64,000 bases of DNA, from contig OX336395.1 of NCBI GenBank assembly GCA_946902985.2, positions 292,821,065 through 292,885,064 of the forward strand. The letters are read 5' to 3'. This stretch comes from Meconema thalassinum. Taxonomy: Eukaryota > Arthropoda > Insecta > Orthoptera > Tettigoniidae. The translations under genes were made by a program, and so were the position numbers. Positions 22,779 through 36,721 of the stretch are shown here, piece after piece; positions within the stretch are counted from its first letter, which is position 1; the number at the start of each line of letters is the position of its first letter. The notes under the pieces were generated by a model, which worked only from the letters and a program-made list of their open reading frames with translations, had not been told where the DNA came from and did not search any database.

Positions 22779-23340
22779 CTACGGCGACACGCAACAATAT
22801 TCTAACCTTGGTCTACCCTTACAGTTCTTGTTCTCGACCCTTCCTTCCATAACAAAATTTGCTATTCCTGGGTGTCTTAGTATGTGTCCTACCAACCTAT
22901 CTCTTCTCTTCATTAGCAGTCGCCAGAAACATCTCTCCTCTCCCACCAGTCTTAATACCTCTTCATTTGTAACTCTATCTACCCATCTGATCTTCATCAT
23001 TCTCCTGCAACACCACATTTCAAACGCTTCAATTCTCCTCTTTTCTGCTGCACCAGTAGACTAGTCCAAGTTTCACTTCCATAGAGCGCCACGCTCCAGA
23101 CAAAGGCTTTCAAAATGACTTCCTAATACCTAAATCTATATTCGATGTCAACAGCTTCCTTTTCTGTAGGAATGCTTTCCTTGCCTGAGCTAACCTACTA
23201 TTTATATCCCCTTTGCTTCGTCCATCACTGGTTATTTTGCTTCCTAAGTAACAGAAGTCTCCTGCTTCCTTCAGCTTTTCACCTGCCAATTTGACATCCA
23301 TAGAGGTTTCTGGTTTCCTTCCATTGCATTCCAATATTTT
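22779..23340 (-). pseudogene. LINE reverse-transcriptase C-terminal fossil
   Basis: Minus ORF 23110-23334 carries GDFCYLGSKIT, the LINE 'YLGS' region. ORF 22779-23018 carries RWVDRVTNEEVL and LVGHILRHPG. They lie in different frames. The YADD box is not included. Confidence 0.75.
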
Positions 23341-23700
23341 TAAACATTGAGTATTCTAAAGTATTGACCCAAGGGCCTTGGATCGGCACAGGAAAGAATT
23401 AAGTCAGCCTTCTCATTAAGCCAGAAACCACTGCTACATGTAGCGTGATCGGAGGAGAAAAGCATTGTCCATGACTTGCTGCCGTATCCCGTACATAATG
23501 TTGGCCACACTGCAAGATTCCCGCGTGCACAGTGGTATTGTAAATTACATTTGTTCAGGATTTGGGTAGTTTTTATTTTAGAAATCTATTTTAGAATCAT
23601 ATATTCATTCATGCTGCATTAAACAGACCGCGGAGCTCAAAGGCATAAAGTCACATTTCCAAAATTAATTTGAAAAATTGTTCATTAAATTAAAATTGAT
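23341..23700. other. No assignable gene
   Basis: Nothing recognisable in about 360 bases. Confidence 0.4.
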
Positions 23701-23714
23701 ATTCCACTAACACA

Positions 23715-24047
23715 GGAAGCCTCCGTGGCTTAGGCGGCAGCATGCCGGCCTCTCACCGCTGGGTCCGTGGTTCAAATCCCGGCCACTCCATGTGAGATCT
23801 GTGCTGGGCAAAACGGAGGCAGACAGGTTTTCTCCGGGTACTCCGGTTTTCCCTGTCAACATTTCATTCCGGCAACACTCTCCACTATCATTTCATTTCA
23901 TCTGTCATTCATTTAATCATTGCCCCAGAGGAGTGCGTCAGGCCTCGTCAGCCGGCACAGTTCATATCCTCGCTGCTAGATGAGGGCTTCATTCATTCCA
24001 TGCCTGACCCGGTCGGAGACTGGAAGCAGGCTGTGGATTTTCATTTC
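23715..24047 (+). mobile_element. SINE family B, full length (plus)
   Basis: The 14-bp duplication ATTCCACTAACACA is at 23701-23714 and 24048-24061. The tRNA-like head begins CCTCCGTGGCTTAGGCGG. This is the best-preserved copy in the window. Confidence 0.9.
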
Positions 24048-24061
24048 ATTCCACTAACACA

Positions 24062-24603
24062 AATATAACCTGAATTGCTTCACAATACAGTGTGTTTGTG
24101 TCTCTCCTGCAAAGTAGTGATAACTGACTTAATGCTCTTCCCATTCAATTATTAAGTTCAGAAGATTTTTTATTCCGTTACTTCCGTAAGTGTTGTATAT
24201 TTTGTTGTTGGCACTATGTGTTTAAGTATGGGAACCCTTTGAACTTCTACCGTAGCAAGCTCTTGAAGCTATTTCGTTAGTATACTATTCAAATTTCCTG
24301 CTTGTGTAATGAACATACAAGTATCTTCTACGTCTAGACAATCACATTATATTCTCGGTTATATTTTAAAGTTTGTTCAAGCAATTAAGTAACCAATTAC
24401 AGAAGATCATTTTATGTTTTAGGTAAAACATATGCTCAACAATATATGCGTAATGTTATGTTGTTTTGTATTGTTCTTAGTTAATGTCTTATGTACAGAT
24501 CTGATGATGTTTGCATGATGGACGAAACATGTCATCCAATCAAATCTTTTATTTGGGGCAGATGACCTCGTAGTTCCGCCCCTTAAAACAACAATAACTA
24601 ACT
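24062..24603 (+). repeat. Retroelement 3' end, Penelope-like or LINE
   Basis: Bases 24495-24545 contain 'gatgatgtttgcatgatggacgaaacatgtcatcc' style text resembling Penelope-like C-termini. The last ~49 bases (24555-24603) are the source sequence of the micro-insert at 7050-7102. The upstream part is AT-rich and unassigned. Confidence 0.45.
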
Positions 24604-24970
24604 CTTCTTCTTCTTTCTATTTACATCATTCCCACTCCTATGTGGGGTCGATGTTTCTGACAGCTCTCCTCCATTTAATCCGGTCATGCACATTCTCTTC
24701 TGACAACTGTTTTTCTCTGAGGTCCTCCTGTACACAATCCATCCATCTTCGTTTAGGTCTGCCTCGCATTCTCACTCCCTGTATTTGCATGTCTAGCATC
24801 TTCCTCCCCACGTAAGATTCCTCCCTTCTTCTCACATGCCCGTACCATTGAAGTCGCCTTTCTTGTAATTTCTTAGATATTTCTACAACCTTCAATGTTC
24901 CTCTTATTTTGACATTTTCCACTCTATCACGCTTAGTCACTCCACTCATCCACCTGAGCATTTTCATTTC
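24604..24970 (-). pseudogene. LINE ORF2 C-terminal fossil
   Basis: Minus ORF 24638-24967 (109 residues) has KMLRWMSGVTKRDRVEN, RRLQWYGHVRRR and GRPKRRWMDC in order, the standard tail of insect LINE ORF2. It ends in a natural stop, followed leftward by a TTC-rich tail region. Confidence 0.8.
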
Positions 24971-25083
24971 CGTGACGTCAAGCCTGTGTGTGTGCGTTTT
25001 GCGGGCAGGCCAACTAAATCTTGTATTTAGAAAATTGTAGGTTATTAAGGGTGGGTAGATATTAGTTATTCCCCCTCCAATTG

Positions 25084-25602
25084 ATGGTTGGTTCTTAAAT
25101 TTTGGGGCTGCGACAATGCGGTCATGTAGCCCCGTGTACTTTGGGTGTGTGTAGAATCTGTCTGATAACCGGTGTGAAATGTGATGGCTGTATTAGTGTG
25201 TGTATCTGTATTTTTTAGTTCAAGTAACGACTGCAACATTGAATTTTTCAAATAGTTCCTACTTTTGCCGCCAAACGCCACCGTCAACGACTACTAGGCC
25301 TAGTTCAGAACTAGACTACTAGACGCCACCGCAGTCGGCTCTTGGCAACGAACGTAGAAACCTAAGAGCGTTGTTTATGTTCTTAACCTATCCAATTTAG
25401 CTTCACACAGGTGTAATTATTGGAAGGTTCTTTAACATGCCATAAATCTATGACATGGGACCGCCGGCTTTACTTCCCCTCCGAAGGAAGGCATACTGAG
25501 GGATTTTTAACGCTCTTAAAATTCCGACGGCTTCGGCCGGTTTTGAACCCGCTATCTTGGGAAAAGAAGCTCAGCATGCTACCGACTACGCCACCGAAGC
25601 CG
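25084..25602 (-). mobile_element. SINE family A, full length (minus)
   Basis: The 11-bp target duplication CCCTCCAATTG is at 25073-25083 and 25603-25613. Confidence 0.9.
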
Positions 25603-25837
25603 CCCTCCAATTGAATTGGCCAAGTTAATGTGTTGACCAATTGAAAAGCAATTGTGGGTGGTGGATGCCTCTATTGTGACGGCAGAGTATGCAGTCTATC
25701 AGGGGCGGATCTAGGGGTGGGCGAGGAGGGCGACCGCCCAGGGCCCCGCGGTCCGGAGGGCCCCGCGCCATGGATTATTTTAAATTTAATTAATTAATTA
25801 TACTTTTCAAACTAATTTATAATTCATATTCTTTTTT

Positions 25838-25928
25838 CAGTGCATCTAAGACCTCCCGTGACTGCTTAGCAAGTTTAGATTTTAGTGAAATGATCGAAGA
25901 CTTCAGCCGGGAAAAAGTCACAAAGTAA
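25838..25928 (+). pseudogene. hAT transposase last-exon fossil
   Basis: After an acceptor-like 'cttttttcag' the plus frame reads a short C-terminus containing SLDFSEMIEDFSREKV and then a stop. This is like the ends of TTF/ZMYM-type hAT transposases. It supports the hAT call for the enclosing element. Confidence 0.45.
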
Positions 25929-25984
25929 TATTTTAATAATTCATAGTTTACATAATCTTCTTCAAGGGGACTTCAAGGTTTATT

Positions 25985-27826
25985 TCATATTAAACAAGTA
26001 GTTTCTTGAAGAACTAAAGCCTATTTTCATATAACCTACTTATGTTAATTGCCACTATCAACATACACAATTTCAGTTTGATTGCTGTAATAGATTCGTA
26101 GATATTGAGAACAGACTAAATATTGCGGATGGACGCCATGTTGGATTTTTATATATGTAGGTCTTAGAGTTATATACTGTTACATGGAGATTACCGGGTG
26201 AGTTAGCCGAGGTCGTTGCGGCATGACTGTTGGCAGTCGCTCACATCCGGGAGGCGAGGAGGTTCGAATCCCCCCGCCGGCAACCTTGAAGATGGTCTTC
26301 TGTGGTTTCCCATCTTCCTTCCAGGCAAATGCCGGGGTTGGTCCCTAACTATAGGCCACAGCCGCTACCTTCCAACTCCTCGACCCTCCCATCCGACATT
26401 CCTCCCCCAACGGTACTTGTAGCTCACCCATTGGGTGTCCGTCTCGAAGCAGCTGCAAAAATGGCGAGCCGAACATGTCCTCGGACACTCCCGGCACTAA
26501 AAGCCATACGAAAAAAAAATGGAGATTATTGTGTGCGTGTAGTATTCAAATTTTAATCACATGATTACGATACAAGAAGTAAAAACGAGATTTTAAAATT
26601 TCACACAGCTGCCATCTTGTGGTTATGGAAACAATTGAAATCAATTACATGCTAGTGGATTAACATTTGTATAAGGATTTACTGTACCAAGTGTCACTGC
26701 ACTCGGGTGGTTAAATTGCGACAAACGTCCATGTAAATATTTATATTTTGCGTCGCCGCCATGATGGATTTGTGATCACCAGGTTATTGAAAGTCCTATA
26801 GGAGAACTTATGTTCATAGCCCTTATGAACATTAAATATTCAGTTTGATTTCTGTAATAGATTCGTAGATATTGAGATCCGTCTAAATATTTCGGATGGT
26901 CGCCATGTTGGATTGTTATATGTATAGGCCATAGAGTCATGTACCATTAAAGGAAAATTATTGCGCAGGTTCTTTATTCAAATTTTCACTTCGATCGCAT
27001 GATTACGACACAAGAAATAAAAACTTAATTTTAAAATTCGCACAGCCGCCATCTTGATGTTATATGAACAATTGAACTAAATTAAATACCAGTGCATAAC
27101 AATGTGTATAAATATTTTCTGTACCAAGTTTCATTGCGTTTGGATTATTAAATCGCGAGAAAAGTCTAATTAAAACTTTCAACTTCGCTTGGCCGCCATG
27201 TTCGTTTTGTAGTTAACCGGTTTCTGAAAGTCTCATAGATGAACTTTCAGCAGTACCCTTTATCTCCGTACAAAATTTCACGGTGATACCGCTAATAGTT
27301 TCAGAGATATAGATGCGGGTGAAATATTTCGCACAGCCGCCATCTTGAGGTTATGTAAACAATTGAACGAAGTTACATGTCGGTGCATTACAATGTGTAT
27401 AAACATATACAGTACCAAGTTTCATTGCGTTTGGTTGGTTAAATCGCGAGAAAAGTCTATTTAAAAGTCGCAAATTTGCTTGGCCGCCATGTTGGTTTTG
27501 TAGTTACCAGGTTTTCAAAGGTCACATCAGTGAACTTTCAGTAGTTTCTTTTATCACCGTAAAAAAATCTAGAGCGATATCGGTAATAGTTTCGGAGATA
27601 TTGAATGCAGGTAAAATATTTCGCACAGCCGCCATGTTGGATTGGTGAGATATAACAATAGTTGAAGGGCACAGTCGGGGTCGTCCGGAATAGTGCTATG
27701 AACTTACAGAGTTTCATTGAAATCGCTCCAGCCGTTTAGAAGTTATTAAGGCGGGACACACACACACACACACACACATACGAATCACACAGAGACAGAC
27801 ACACGGACAAAAGGTGATTTTATAAG
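25985..27826 (+). repeat. Long inverted repeat, left arm
   Basis: About 1.5 kb after removing the SINE at 26194-26518. It is colinear in inverse orientation with three pieces on the right: 58432-59055, 54952-55712 and 36722-36874. Internally it has several diverged ~300-base repeats marked by 'cagccgccat' words. It ends in a (CA)n run and 'gacaaaaggtgat'. Confidence 0.75.
26194..26518 (+). mobile_element. SINE family D with poly(A) tail
   Basis: tRNA-like head (GGTGAGTTAGCCGAGG, GGTTCGAATCCCCC) and an A-tail of about 9. The 10-bp duplication ATGGAGATTA is at 26184-26193 and 26519-26528. Confidence 0.85.
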
Positions 27827-27829
27827 CTT

Positions 27830-30580
27830 ACAAGCTGTACCCGGCATGCGTTGCAATGCCAATCAAAGAAAGTGATGGCGTTGAAATTCTGTTTTTTGAA
27901 GTGCTTTTGGATACACAACATGTTTTTCAATTTCCGTTAACTGCCCCTATGCTATCGTAAAATGGATTTTCTAATTTAGAATCAATCGTGGGAGCGTGCA
28001 CAACAACTTTCAAAAGTTTCATCGCAATCGGATGAATGGTATATGAACGTATACGGGATTTTGTTTGAACGATTCGTGCGCTGTCACTCATTTGTTGATT
28101 CTACTCGTACGCTACCTATTGAGAAATGAATTTGCTAAGTCGAAACCCTACCATGGCGTGTACACAATAACTCATCAAGGTTTCATCACAATCGAAGAAG
28201 GTTATATGAACGCATAGGGGATTTTGTTGAAACGCTTCGCGCGTCGTCACCCATTTGTTGCATATACTCGTGCACTACCAATTGTGAAATGGATTTATTA
28301 AGTCGAAACCCTTCCCTGGCGTGTACACAATAACTCATCAATGTTTCATCGCAATCGGATGAATGGTATATGCACGTATACGGGGTTTTGTTTAAACGAT
28401 TCGAGCGCTGTCACTCATCTGTTGAATCTACTCGTGCGCTACCTATTGAGAAATGTATTACTAAGTCGAAGCCCTTCCCTGGCGTGTACACAATAACTCA
28501 TCAAGGTTTCATCGCAATCGAGGAAGGTTATATGAACCCAATAGGGGATTTTGTTGAAACGCTTCGCGCGTCGGCACCCATTTGTTGCATCTACTCTTGC
28601 GCTACTTATTGTGAAATGGATTTACTAAGTCGAAACCCTTCCCTGGCGTGTACACAATAACTGATGCAATGTTTCATCGCAATCGGATGAATAGTATATG
28701 AACGCATACCGGATTTTGCTTAAACGATTCGTGCCCCGTCACTCATTTGTTGAATCTACTCGTGCGCTACCTACTGTAAAATGTATTTACTAAGTTAGAA
28801 ACCGTCACGTAAGTGTCCACAACATCTCACCCAAGTTTCATCGCTATCGGACTAATGGGATATGAAGACATAGGGGAGTGTATTGAAACGCTCCGCGTGT
28901 CGTCGTTCATTTGTCGAAATGTATTTACTAAGCCAGAAACCTTCCTTGGAGTGTCCACCATATTTCACCCAAGTTTCACCGCTAACGGCAGAATGGTATA
29001 TGACCTTATACGGGACTTTGTTGAAACGCTTCGGGGGGCGTGGTGGCTCAGCGGTCTAGCTGTATGCCTCTCACCAAGGCGGTCCGGGTTCGATTCCCGG
29101 TCAAAGCATGTGAGATTTTCGAAGTGAAATGCCATGTCCTGTGGTTCGGATTCCACGTTAAAAGGAGGTCCCGTGGCTCATAATCACAAGATTCACGGTC
29201 ACGTAAAACTACAATCTTCCTTTTTTTTTGTTGAAACGCTTCGCGCGTCGTCCCTCATTTGTTGAATCTACTTGTGCGCTACTTATTGTAATATGAATGT
29301 ACTCAGCCAGAAACCTTCCATGAAGTGTACACAACATCTCACCCAAGTTTCATAGCTATCGGACGAATGGTATATGAATGCATACGGGACATGGTTGAAA
29401 CGCTTCGCGTGTCGTCGCTCATTTGTTGATTCTACTCTTGCGCTACTTATTGTAATATGGATGTACTCAGCCAGAAACCTTCCCTGGAGTGTACACAACA
29501 TCTCACCCAAGTTTCATCGCAATCGGATGAATGGTATGTGAACGTATACGGGACGTTGTCGAAACGCTTCGCGCGTAGTCACTCATTTGTTGAATCTAAA
29601 CGTGCGCTTCGTATTGTAAAATGGATTAACTAAGCCAGAAACCTTTCCTGGAGTGTACACAACAATTCACCAAACATTTATCACTGTCAGACGAATAGTA
29701 TATGACCTTATACGGGACTTTGTTGAAACGCTTCGCGTGTCATCGCTCATTTGTTGAATCTACTGCTGCGCTACCTATTTTAAAATGGATGTACTAAGCC
29801 AGAAACCTTCCCTGGAGTGTACACAACAGCTCACCCAAGTTTCATCGCTATCGGATGAATGGTATATGACCTTATATGGGACTTTGTTGAAAAACTTCGC
29901 GCGTCGTCGCTCATTTGTTGATTCTGCTCCTGCTCTTCCTATTTTTAAAGGAATTTACTAAGCCAGAAACCTTTCCTGGAGTGCACACATCACAGCCTAG
30001 TTTCATCGCTATCGGACGAATGGTATATGAACGCATACGTGACTTTGTTGAAATGTTTCGCGCGTCGTAGCTCATTTGTTGAATCTACTCGTGCGCTGCC
30101 TATTGTAAAGTGGATTTACTAAGCCAGAAAATTTCCCTGAAGTGTACACAACATTTTACGCAAGTTTCATAGCTATCGGACGAATGGTATATGAATGCAT
30201 ACGGGACTTTTTTGAAACACTTTGCGTGTCGTCGCTCATTTGTTGAATCTACTCGTGCGCTATCTACTGTGAAATGTATTCACTAATTTTGAAACCTTCA
30301 CGTAAGTGTATACAACATCTCTCCCAAGTTTCATCGCTATCGAACGAATGGTATATGAACACATATGGGACTTGTTTGAAACGCTTCGCGCATCGTCACT
30401 CATTTGTTGAATCTACGCGTGCGCTAACTATTGTGAAATGAATTTACTAAGTCAGAAACCTTCCTTGGAGTGTACTCAACATCTCACCCACGTTTCATCG
30501 CAATCGGATGAATGGTATATGAACGCATAGGAGACATACCCACAGACAAACTATCACGTTACATTGATTTATATATATAT
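27830..30580. repeat. ~165-bp tandem repeat block 1
   Basis: Starts with 'acaagctgtacccggcatgc', then units spaced about 162-166 bases, counted from the word TTTCATCGCAATCGG (about 28015, 28181, 28343, 28505, 28671, 28837). Units include 'cgcttcgcgcgtcg' and 'actaagccagaaacc'. It ends with 'cacagacaaactatcacg' and TA repeats. ORFs here are by-products. Confidence 0.85.
29034..29227 (+). mobile_element. SINE family C, full length
   Basis: The 16-bp duplication TTGTTGAAACGCTTCG is at 29018-29033 and 29228-29243. The poly-T-like end runs into the repeat. Confidence 0.9.
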
Positions 30581-32868
30581 ACAAGCTGTACCCGGCATGC
30601 GTTGCAATGCCAATCAAAGAAAGTGTTGGCGTTGAAATTCTGTTTCTTGAAGTGCTTTTGGATACACAACATGTTAACTGCCTCTAAGCTATCATAAAAT
30701 GGATTTTCTAATTTAGAACCATTCGTGGGAGCGTGCACAACAACTTTCAAAAAGTTTCATCGCTGTCACTCATTTGTTGAATCTAATCGTACGCTACCTA
30801 TTGTGAAATGGATTTACTAAGTCGAAACCCTTCCCTGGCGTGTACACAATGACTCATCAATGATTCATCGCAATCGGATGAATGGTATATGCACGTATAG
30901 GGGTTTTTGTTTAAACGATTCGTGCGCTGTCACTCATTTGTTGAATTTACTCGTGCGCTACCTATTGAGAAATGTATTACTAAGTCGAAGCCCTTCCCTG
31001 GCGTGTACACAATAACTCATCAAGGTTTCATCGCAATCGAAGAATGTTATATGAACGCAATAGGGAATTTTGTTGAAACGCTTCGCGCGTCGTCACCCAT
31101 TTGTTGCATCTACTCTTGCGCTACTTTTTGTGAAATGGATTTACTAAGTCCCCTTCCCTGGCGGGTACAAAATAACTGATCAATGTTTCATCGCAATCGG
31201 ATGAATAGTATATGAACGCATACCTGATTTTGTTTAAACGATTCGCACTCCGTCACACATTTGTTGAATCTACTCGTGCGCTACCTACTGTAAAATGTAT
31301 TTACTAAGTTAGAAACCGTCACGTAAGTGTCCACAACATCTCACCCAAGTTTCATCGCTATCGTCGTTCATTTGTCGAATCTACTCGTGTGCTACCTACT
31401 GTGAAATGTATTTACCAAGCCAGAAACCTTCCTTGGTGTGTCAACCATATTTCACCCAAGTTTCACCGCTAACGGCAGAATGGTATATGACCTTATACGG
31501 AACTTTGTTGAAACGCTTCGCGCGTCGTTCCTCATTTGTTGAATCAACTTGTGCGCTGCATATTGTATAGGGGATTTACTAAGCCAGAAATTTTCCATGA
31601 CGTGTACACAACATCTCACCCAAGTTTCATAGGTACGGACGAATGGTACATGTATGCATACGGAACTTGGTTGAACGCTTCGCGTGTCGTCGCTCATTTG
31701 TTGATTCTACTCTTGCGCTACATATTGTAATATGGATGTACTCAGCCAGAAACCTTCCCTGGAGTGTACACAACATCTCACCCAAGTTTCATCGCAATCG
31801 GATGAATGGTATGTGAACGTATACGGGACGTTGTCGAAACGCTTCGCGCGTAGTCACTCATTTGTTGAACATAAACGTGCGCTTCGAATTGTAAAATGGA
31901 TTTACTTAGCCAGAAACCTTTCCTGGAGTGTACACAACAATTCACCAAACATTTATCACTATCAGACGAATGGTATATGACTTTATACGGGACTTTGTTG
32001 AAACGCTTCGCGTGTCATCGCTCATTTGTTGAATCTACTGGTGCGCTACCTATTGTAAAATGTATGTACTAAGCCAGAAACCTTCCCTGGAGTGTACACA
32101 GCATCTCACCCAAGTTTCATCGCTATCGGATGAATGGTATATGAAATTAAATGGGACTTTGTTGAAACGCTTCGCGCGCCGTTGCTCATTTGTTGATTCT
32201 ACTCGTGCTCTACCTATTTTTAAAGGGATTTACTAAGCTAGAAACCTTCCCTGGAGTGCACACAAAATCTCAGCCTAGTTTCATCGCTATCGGACGAATG
32301 GTATATGAACGCAAACGTGACTTTGTTGAAATGCTTCGCGCGTCGTAGCTCATTTGTTGAATCTAATCGTGCGCTGCCTATTGTAAAGTGGATTTACTAA
32401 GCCAGAAAATTTCCCTGCAGTGTACACAACATTTTACGCAAGTTTCATAGCTATCGGACGAATGGTATATGAATGCATACGGGACTTTGTTGAAATGCTT
32501 CGCGCATCGTCGCTCATTTGTTGAATCTACGCGTGCGCTACCTATTGTAAAATGGATTTACTAAGTCAGAAACCTTCCTTGGAGTGTACTCAACATCTCA
32601 CCCAAGTTTCATCGCTATCGGACGAATGGTATATGAACACATACGGGACTTGTTTGAAACGCTTCGCGCATCGTCACTCATTTGTTGAATCTACGCGTGC
32701 GCTACCTATTGTAAAATGGATTTACTAAGTCAGAAACCTTCCTTAGAGTGTACTCAACATCTCACCCAAGTTTCATCGCAATCGGTTGAGCGGTATATGA
32801 ATGCATTGGAGACATACACACACACCCACAGACAAACTATCACGTAAGATTGATTTTTATATATATAG
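30581..32868. repeat. ~165-bp tandem repeat block 2
   Basis: Begins with the same 'acaagctgtacccggcatgc' header as block 1 and ends with the same 'acaaactatcacg' text and TA run. So it is a second copy of the whole repeat element, not just more units. Confidence 0.85.
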
Positions 32869-35800
32869 ATGATGAACCCGCTGAGCTATGGTTCATGTGA
32901 TATTTTTATAACAGAACATTTATGATGGGATGTTGTACCTTTGAACACACCCAGAAAGCCACGTGAAGCTGAGAGATCACGCTATACTCTTTGAAGTAGC
33001 GGTGAATCGCACTTTTGACTTTGGTGAAAACTGCTAATTATTTATCTGAGGTCTTATTAATTCATTTTATATTTCCACGAGACTCAGAATATTCCATTTC
33101 GTCACGCTGCATTATTAAAACATTTTGGAGAATGTTATTTTTACTTAAGGTAAGGTAATACCCTTGCAGATACGCAAACAGGAATGTAAGTAGTCGCTCA
33201 ACAACTTCGTTTTGACGACCTACTTTCTAGAGACACTCAGTGCCTTGCACTACGTCTGGAGAATCCGCCCTGTGTAGGCGTGGAATTGTATTTGTCCTAC
33301 AAGACGTAGAGAATATCCGCTGTTGCGCGTTGAAAGCGATTATCAGGTGCCATCGAGCACGCGAATACTACTATTCACTGTTATCCAAGCACAGTGAGCC
33401 AAAGAAGAATTTTGGGAAATAATAATTGGCAAGTATAGTGAATTGCATAACATTGCCGTAATACCACATTTTGTACCCACGTGTTTGTGGAGGGCCAAGT
33501 GCCTAGTGGAAAATATACAGGTAAATGTGTTACAACTATTATGAATAAGTGTGATTATGATTATATAACATATTTAAATTGCCAAAGTGAAAATTTCATT
33601 TCAAAAACGACGAATAATTCACGGATGCTGCGTGATATAAAAGTAGCGTCACTAGCACGTGCAGAATCATAAAACAGTGTTAGCTCACATGTTAATTCAC
33701 ATCGACGAAATAAAGGCTGTGTCATATACTACAATTGAAGCCTATAACATTTACGACGAACATTATATTTTTGAAAGTGAAAGAATGAATTATTACGCAA
33801 CTTATTTCACTATCCACGTGATTGGACTATTCTTCACCATGTTTGAGACAGCCATCATGGGCTAATACCATCCCGGTATGAGGGTGATGTTTCTACGGGA
33901 ACCAGCATGATGGTGGAACTTCCAGGACAGCGAACGAGAAGGAAGGAACCCAGGATGCCATTTCCAGGCATATCCAGCATATCCACGAAGGTGTCGACAG
34001 GGACAGATCGAACCCTGGTCTTTGGAGGAGTCCAGATGGGAATCCTGATGAGAATGATACCGTTCCAGAGAGCCAGAGATGATTTATGTACAACCCTTGT
34101 TGTTGAATAGAGGGCTGAGTGAGAGCTTCTCCATTTCGTGAGTTTTTGGATACCCCTTTCTTGTTCTAGTTTCTGGTGGTATAGTAGAATAAATGTAGTT
34201 TGTGAACCAACCGCACTCAGTGTCAGCCATTTTTATAGGTAGGGAATGTAACTAGTTTGATTAGATGTCATTTATTTCAGTTAGAGTGAGACACCCTTGG
34301 GTCAGACATTTTGGTCAGCCCTGGTGCAGCCTGATGAACGTCGTAGAACGTCAATGCCTATCTTTTGCTAAACGTGACCGTAGTCATTTGAGGCTACTTT
34401 GTTCAACCCTATTTGGGGTGATTTTTCAAGTCTTTGCTGACTTTAGTTACGGCAATCAGATGCCATGGTTTCTTTAACTGCATTCTTTGCAGCCATTCTT
34501 TGTTACACCCCTGACTGTCGTTAGAACGGTCGTATCAGTTAGGTAGTCAACTGTAACTACCAGTTTTGTAACTGCATTATATTTCATTTTGAATAAGCTC
34601 AGAAGCTATTCTTGGTCAAGTGTGAACCTTATAATTTGAAGGAATGTTTCGTTGTCAAGCATCGAACCCAGTTCCCAACGTATCATTAAGCAGATCCAGA
34701 GTGTGAAATCTGCGTCTCAATTATTATTTTGTTAGTGTCATGTGAAGACACACATTTATTTGATGTTGTACAAACAACTACTGAATTATATTTGAGAGCA
34801 AAGAGCTCCAGTAATAGTAACATTACTATCATTTAGACGTCTTTGGCTTAGAAGACGGAATTGTATTATTGTATTCAGATTTATAGCGTGTTTTTTAATA
34901 CACGTATTCTCGAGGTTTTTAACCTGTTGTAAAGTTTTTTATGAAGAGGCCAGATGTATAGTTTTATTTGTTTAAATCGCCGGCCTTGGAGAGTCAATGT
35001 GTTGTGTCAGTGGAACGCAGGAATGTTGAAACCTGCTAGCGACACATAAACTGGTTTGAGACCCAGTGCCCTTGAAAGCACGCCTGTTATATTGTGAGAC
35101 GGAGCTACTTTGACAAAAGACAGAGTACGATTTGTATTCGCATTTCCTTTCATTGCAACTTAGCTTATGGAACTCAGTGTCCATTCCTGTATCTGATCAC
35201 ATGTTTTATAGACTGTTTTTTGTTAGTTAAACGCACTGCTGCGTGTACCGTCGTTTGACGTGTACAGTTATGTCAGGTTTTCTATAGTAAGTTGGAGGAT
35301 ACCCTGTTATAGCAGGAAGTTATTGTATGAAGGTATTTTGAGTATGCCTTGTCCGGGATTGTTCTCGTTGACTAGATGTTATTGGAGGGTAACTGTATTG
35401 TGCAGGCCCGTCCCAGAGTTATTGAACGCGAGCTTTGCGCCGCTGGTAACTTGTGTTATTGTGTGTCCGAGTTGTTATTGCTCGTTGATTATATTCCGAC
35501 TGTTGAGTCGAGGCTTTTTGGTGGAGAATGATCTCAGAGGAGACGCTCTGTGCCCAGGCTATTGTCAATATTATTCGCCATAAACCAACGATAAACCTAA
35601 ACCGACATCTTAATAATAAAACGCATAATTTTGGTAAAACAAAAGCTAACTAACGAATTCTATCTAACTTTGTTCTTTTGCATTTTGGAACTGTTGACAT
35701 AGCCGTGCAGATGAAGGTAATTTCCTTTTGTGGAAATGACAAGGACAGCTGACACTATTGAAGCGACCTGAAGCATGCACGAACCTTGAGTTCGTAGCTT

Positions 35801-36690
35801 GTGGAGCGCAGGCCATGTGATGTTAGACGTAGTCTTAACTACGCATTCGTCACCGTAACTACATATTGGATGACTATGGCTTACAAAGAGTAAACCAAGG
35901 TGCAGGCAGGCATTTTAATAAAACTACTGTGTCTATTTCATTACTTATTTATGATGAACAAGTGTATAAATCCTACATGTTACCTTATTGTGTGCTGTTA
36001 GCACATAGTTATTAAGCATAATTAAATGTTTTTTACATGGCTGTACACTTAGATTTGAATGTAATTGTTTTCTTTTACGGACGTCATCGCCGTAAATTTT
36101 GTTGTTAATTGATAGGACTTAGCTAGATGAAGTAACGTTAAATGTAAATGTGGAGATGGTATCATCCTAACTTAGATTTGTTTTGCTACCCTGTTAAATG
36201 TAAATTCAGATATTAGCTTGATCTTGTAACTTGACCTAGGGACTTGCGTTGTACCATCTTCCTAGTGTTGCTGTTGTTGCTTTATTATTGCGAGTTAGAT
36301 CTTTCGTGAGGGTTTTTCGTAACTTCTCAGGTAGGGACCTGCTCTTTATTTTTGTTTATTTATTAGCTTGTGGACTAGCCGATTGTAACCCTCCGAACTA
36401 GGCTAGGGGCTTGTGAATTTTATCAATAAATTTTCACGGTGTTTTACATAAGTCTGGATGTTCATTTTCTCAGTCTAGTTTTTAAGGTGAACCTTTCCTT
36501 AGGCGGTCTATGACCATCGTCACCATGTACCACGATCCCTGTGGACTACGGACTCTCGTGCCGCTTTAGCCTATTTGGAAGTTCACCTGATCCTCACGGC
36601 AATTACATTATGTGCTCGACGGGTGAGATGTTAGGGAAGTCATTGCGGTTGTTGGCTATCCTGACAACTCCAACCTTGACGGTCTCAATA
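32869..36690. other. Unassigned 3.8-kb spacer
   Basis: No ORF longer than about 107 codons and no family I recognise. A purine-rich block lies near 33905-34060. Text near 34225-34250 ('ccatttttataggtaggga') is loosely like 58132-58150 in the TG...CA element, hinting at LTR-type origin. Not proven. Confidence 0.4.
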
Positions 36691-36721
36691 TATTTTTAGC
36701 CTATTTTCGTTTATGAAAAAA

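Noticed and set aside
28370..31980. Series of 60-104 codon ORFs with similar proteins
   Set aside because: They are frames through the ~165-bp tandem repeat; similarity between them reflects the DNA repeat.
27830..32868. CRISPR-like array
   Set aside because: Units are contiguous diverged tandem copies without unique spacers, in a eukaryotic setting.
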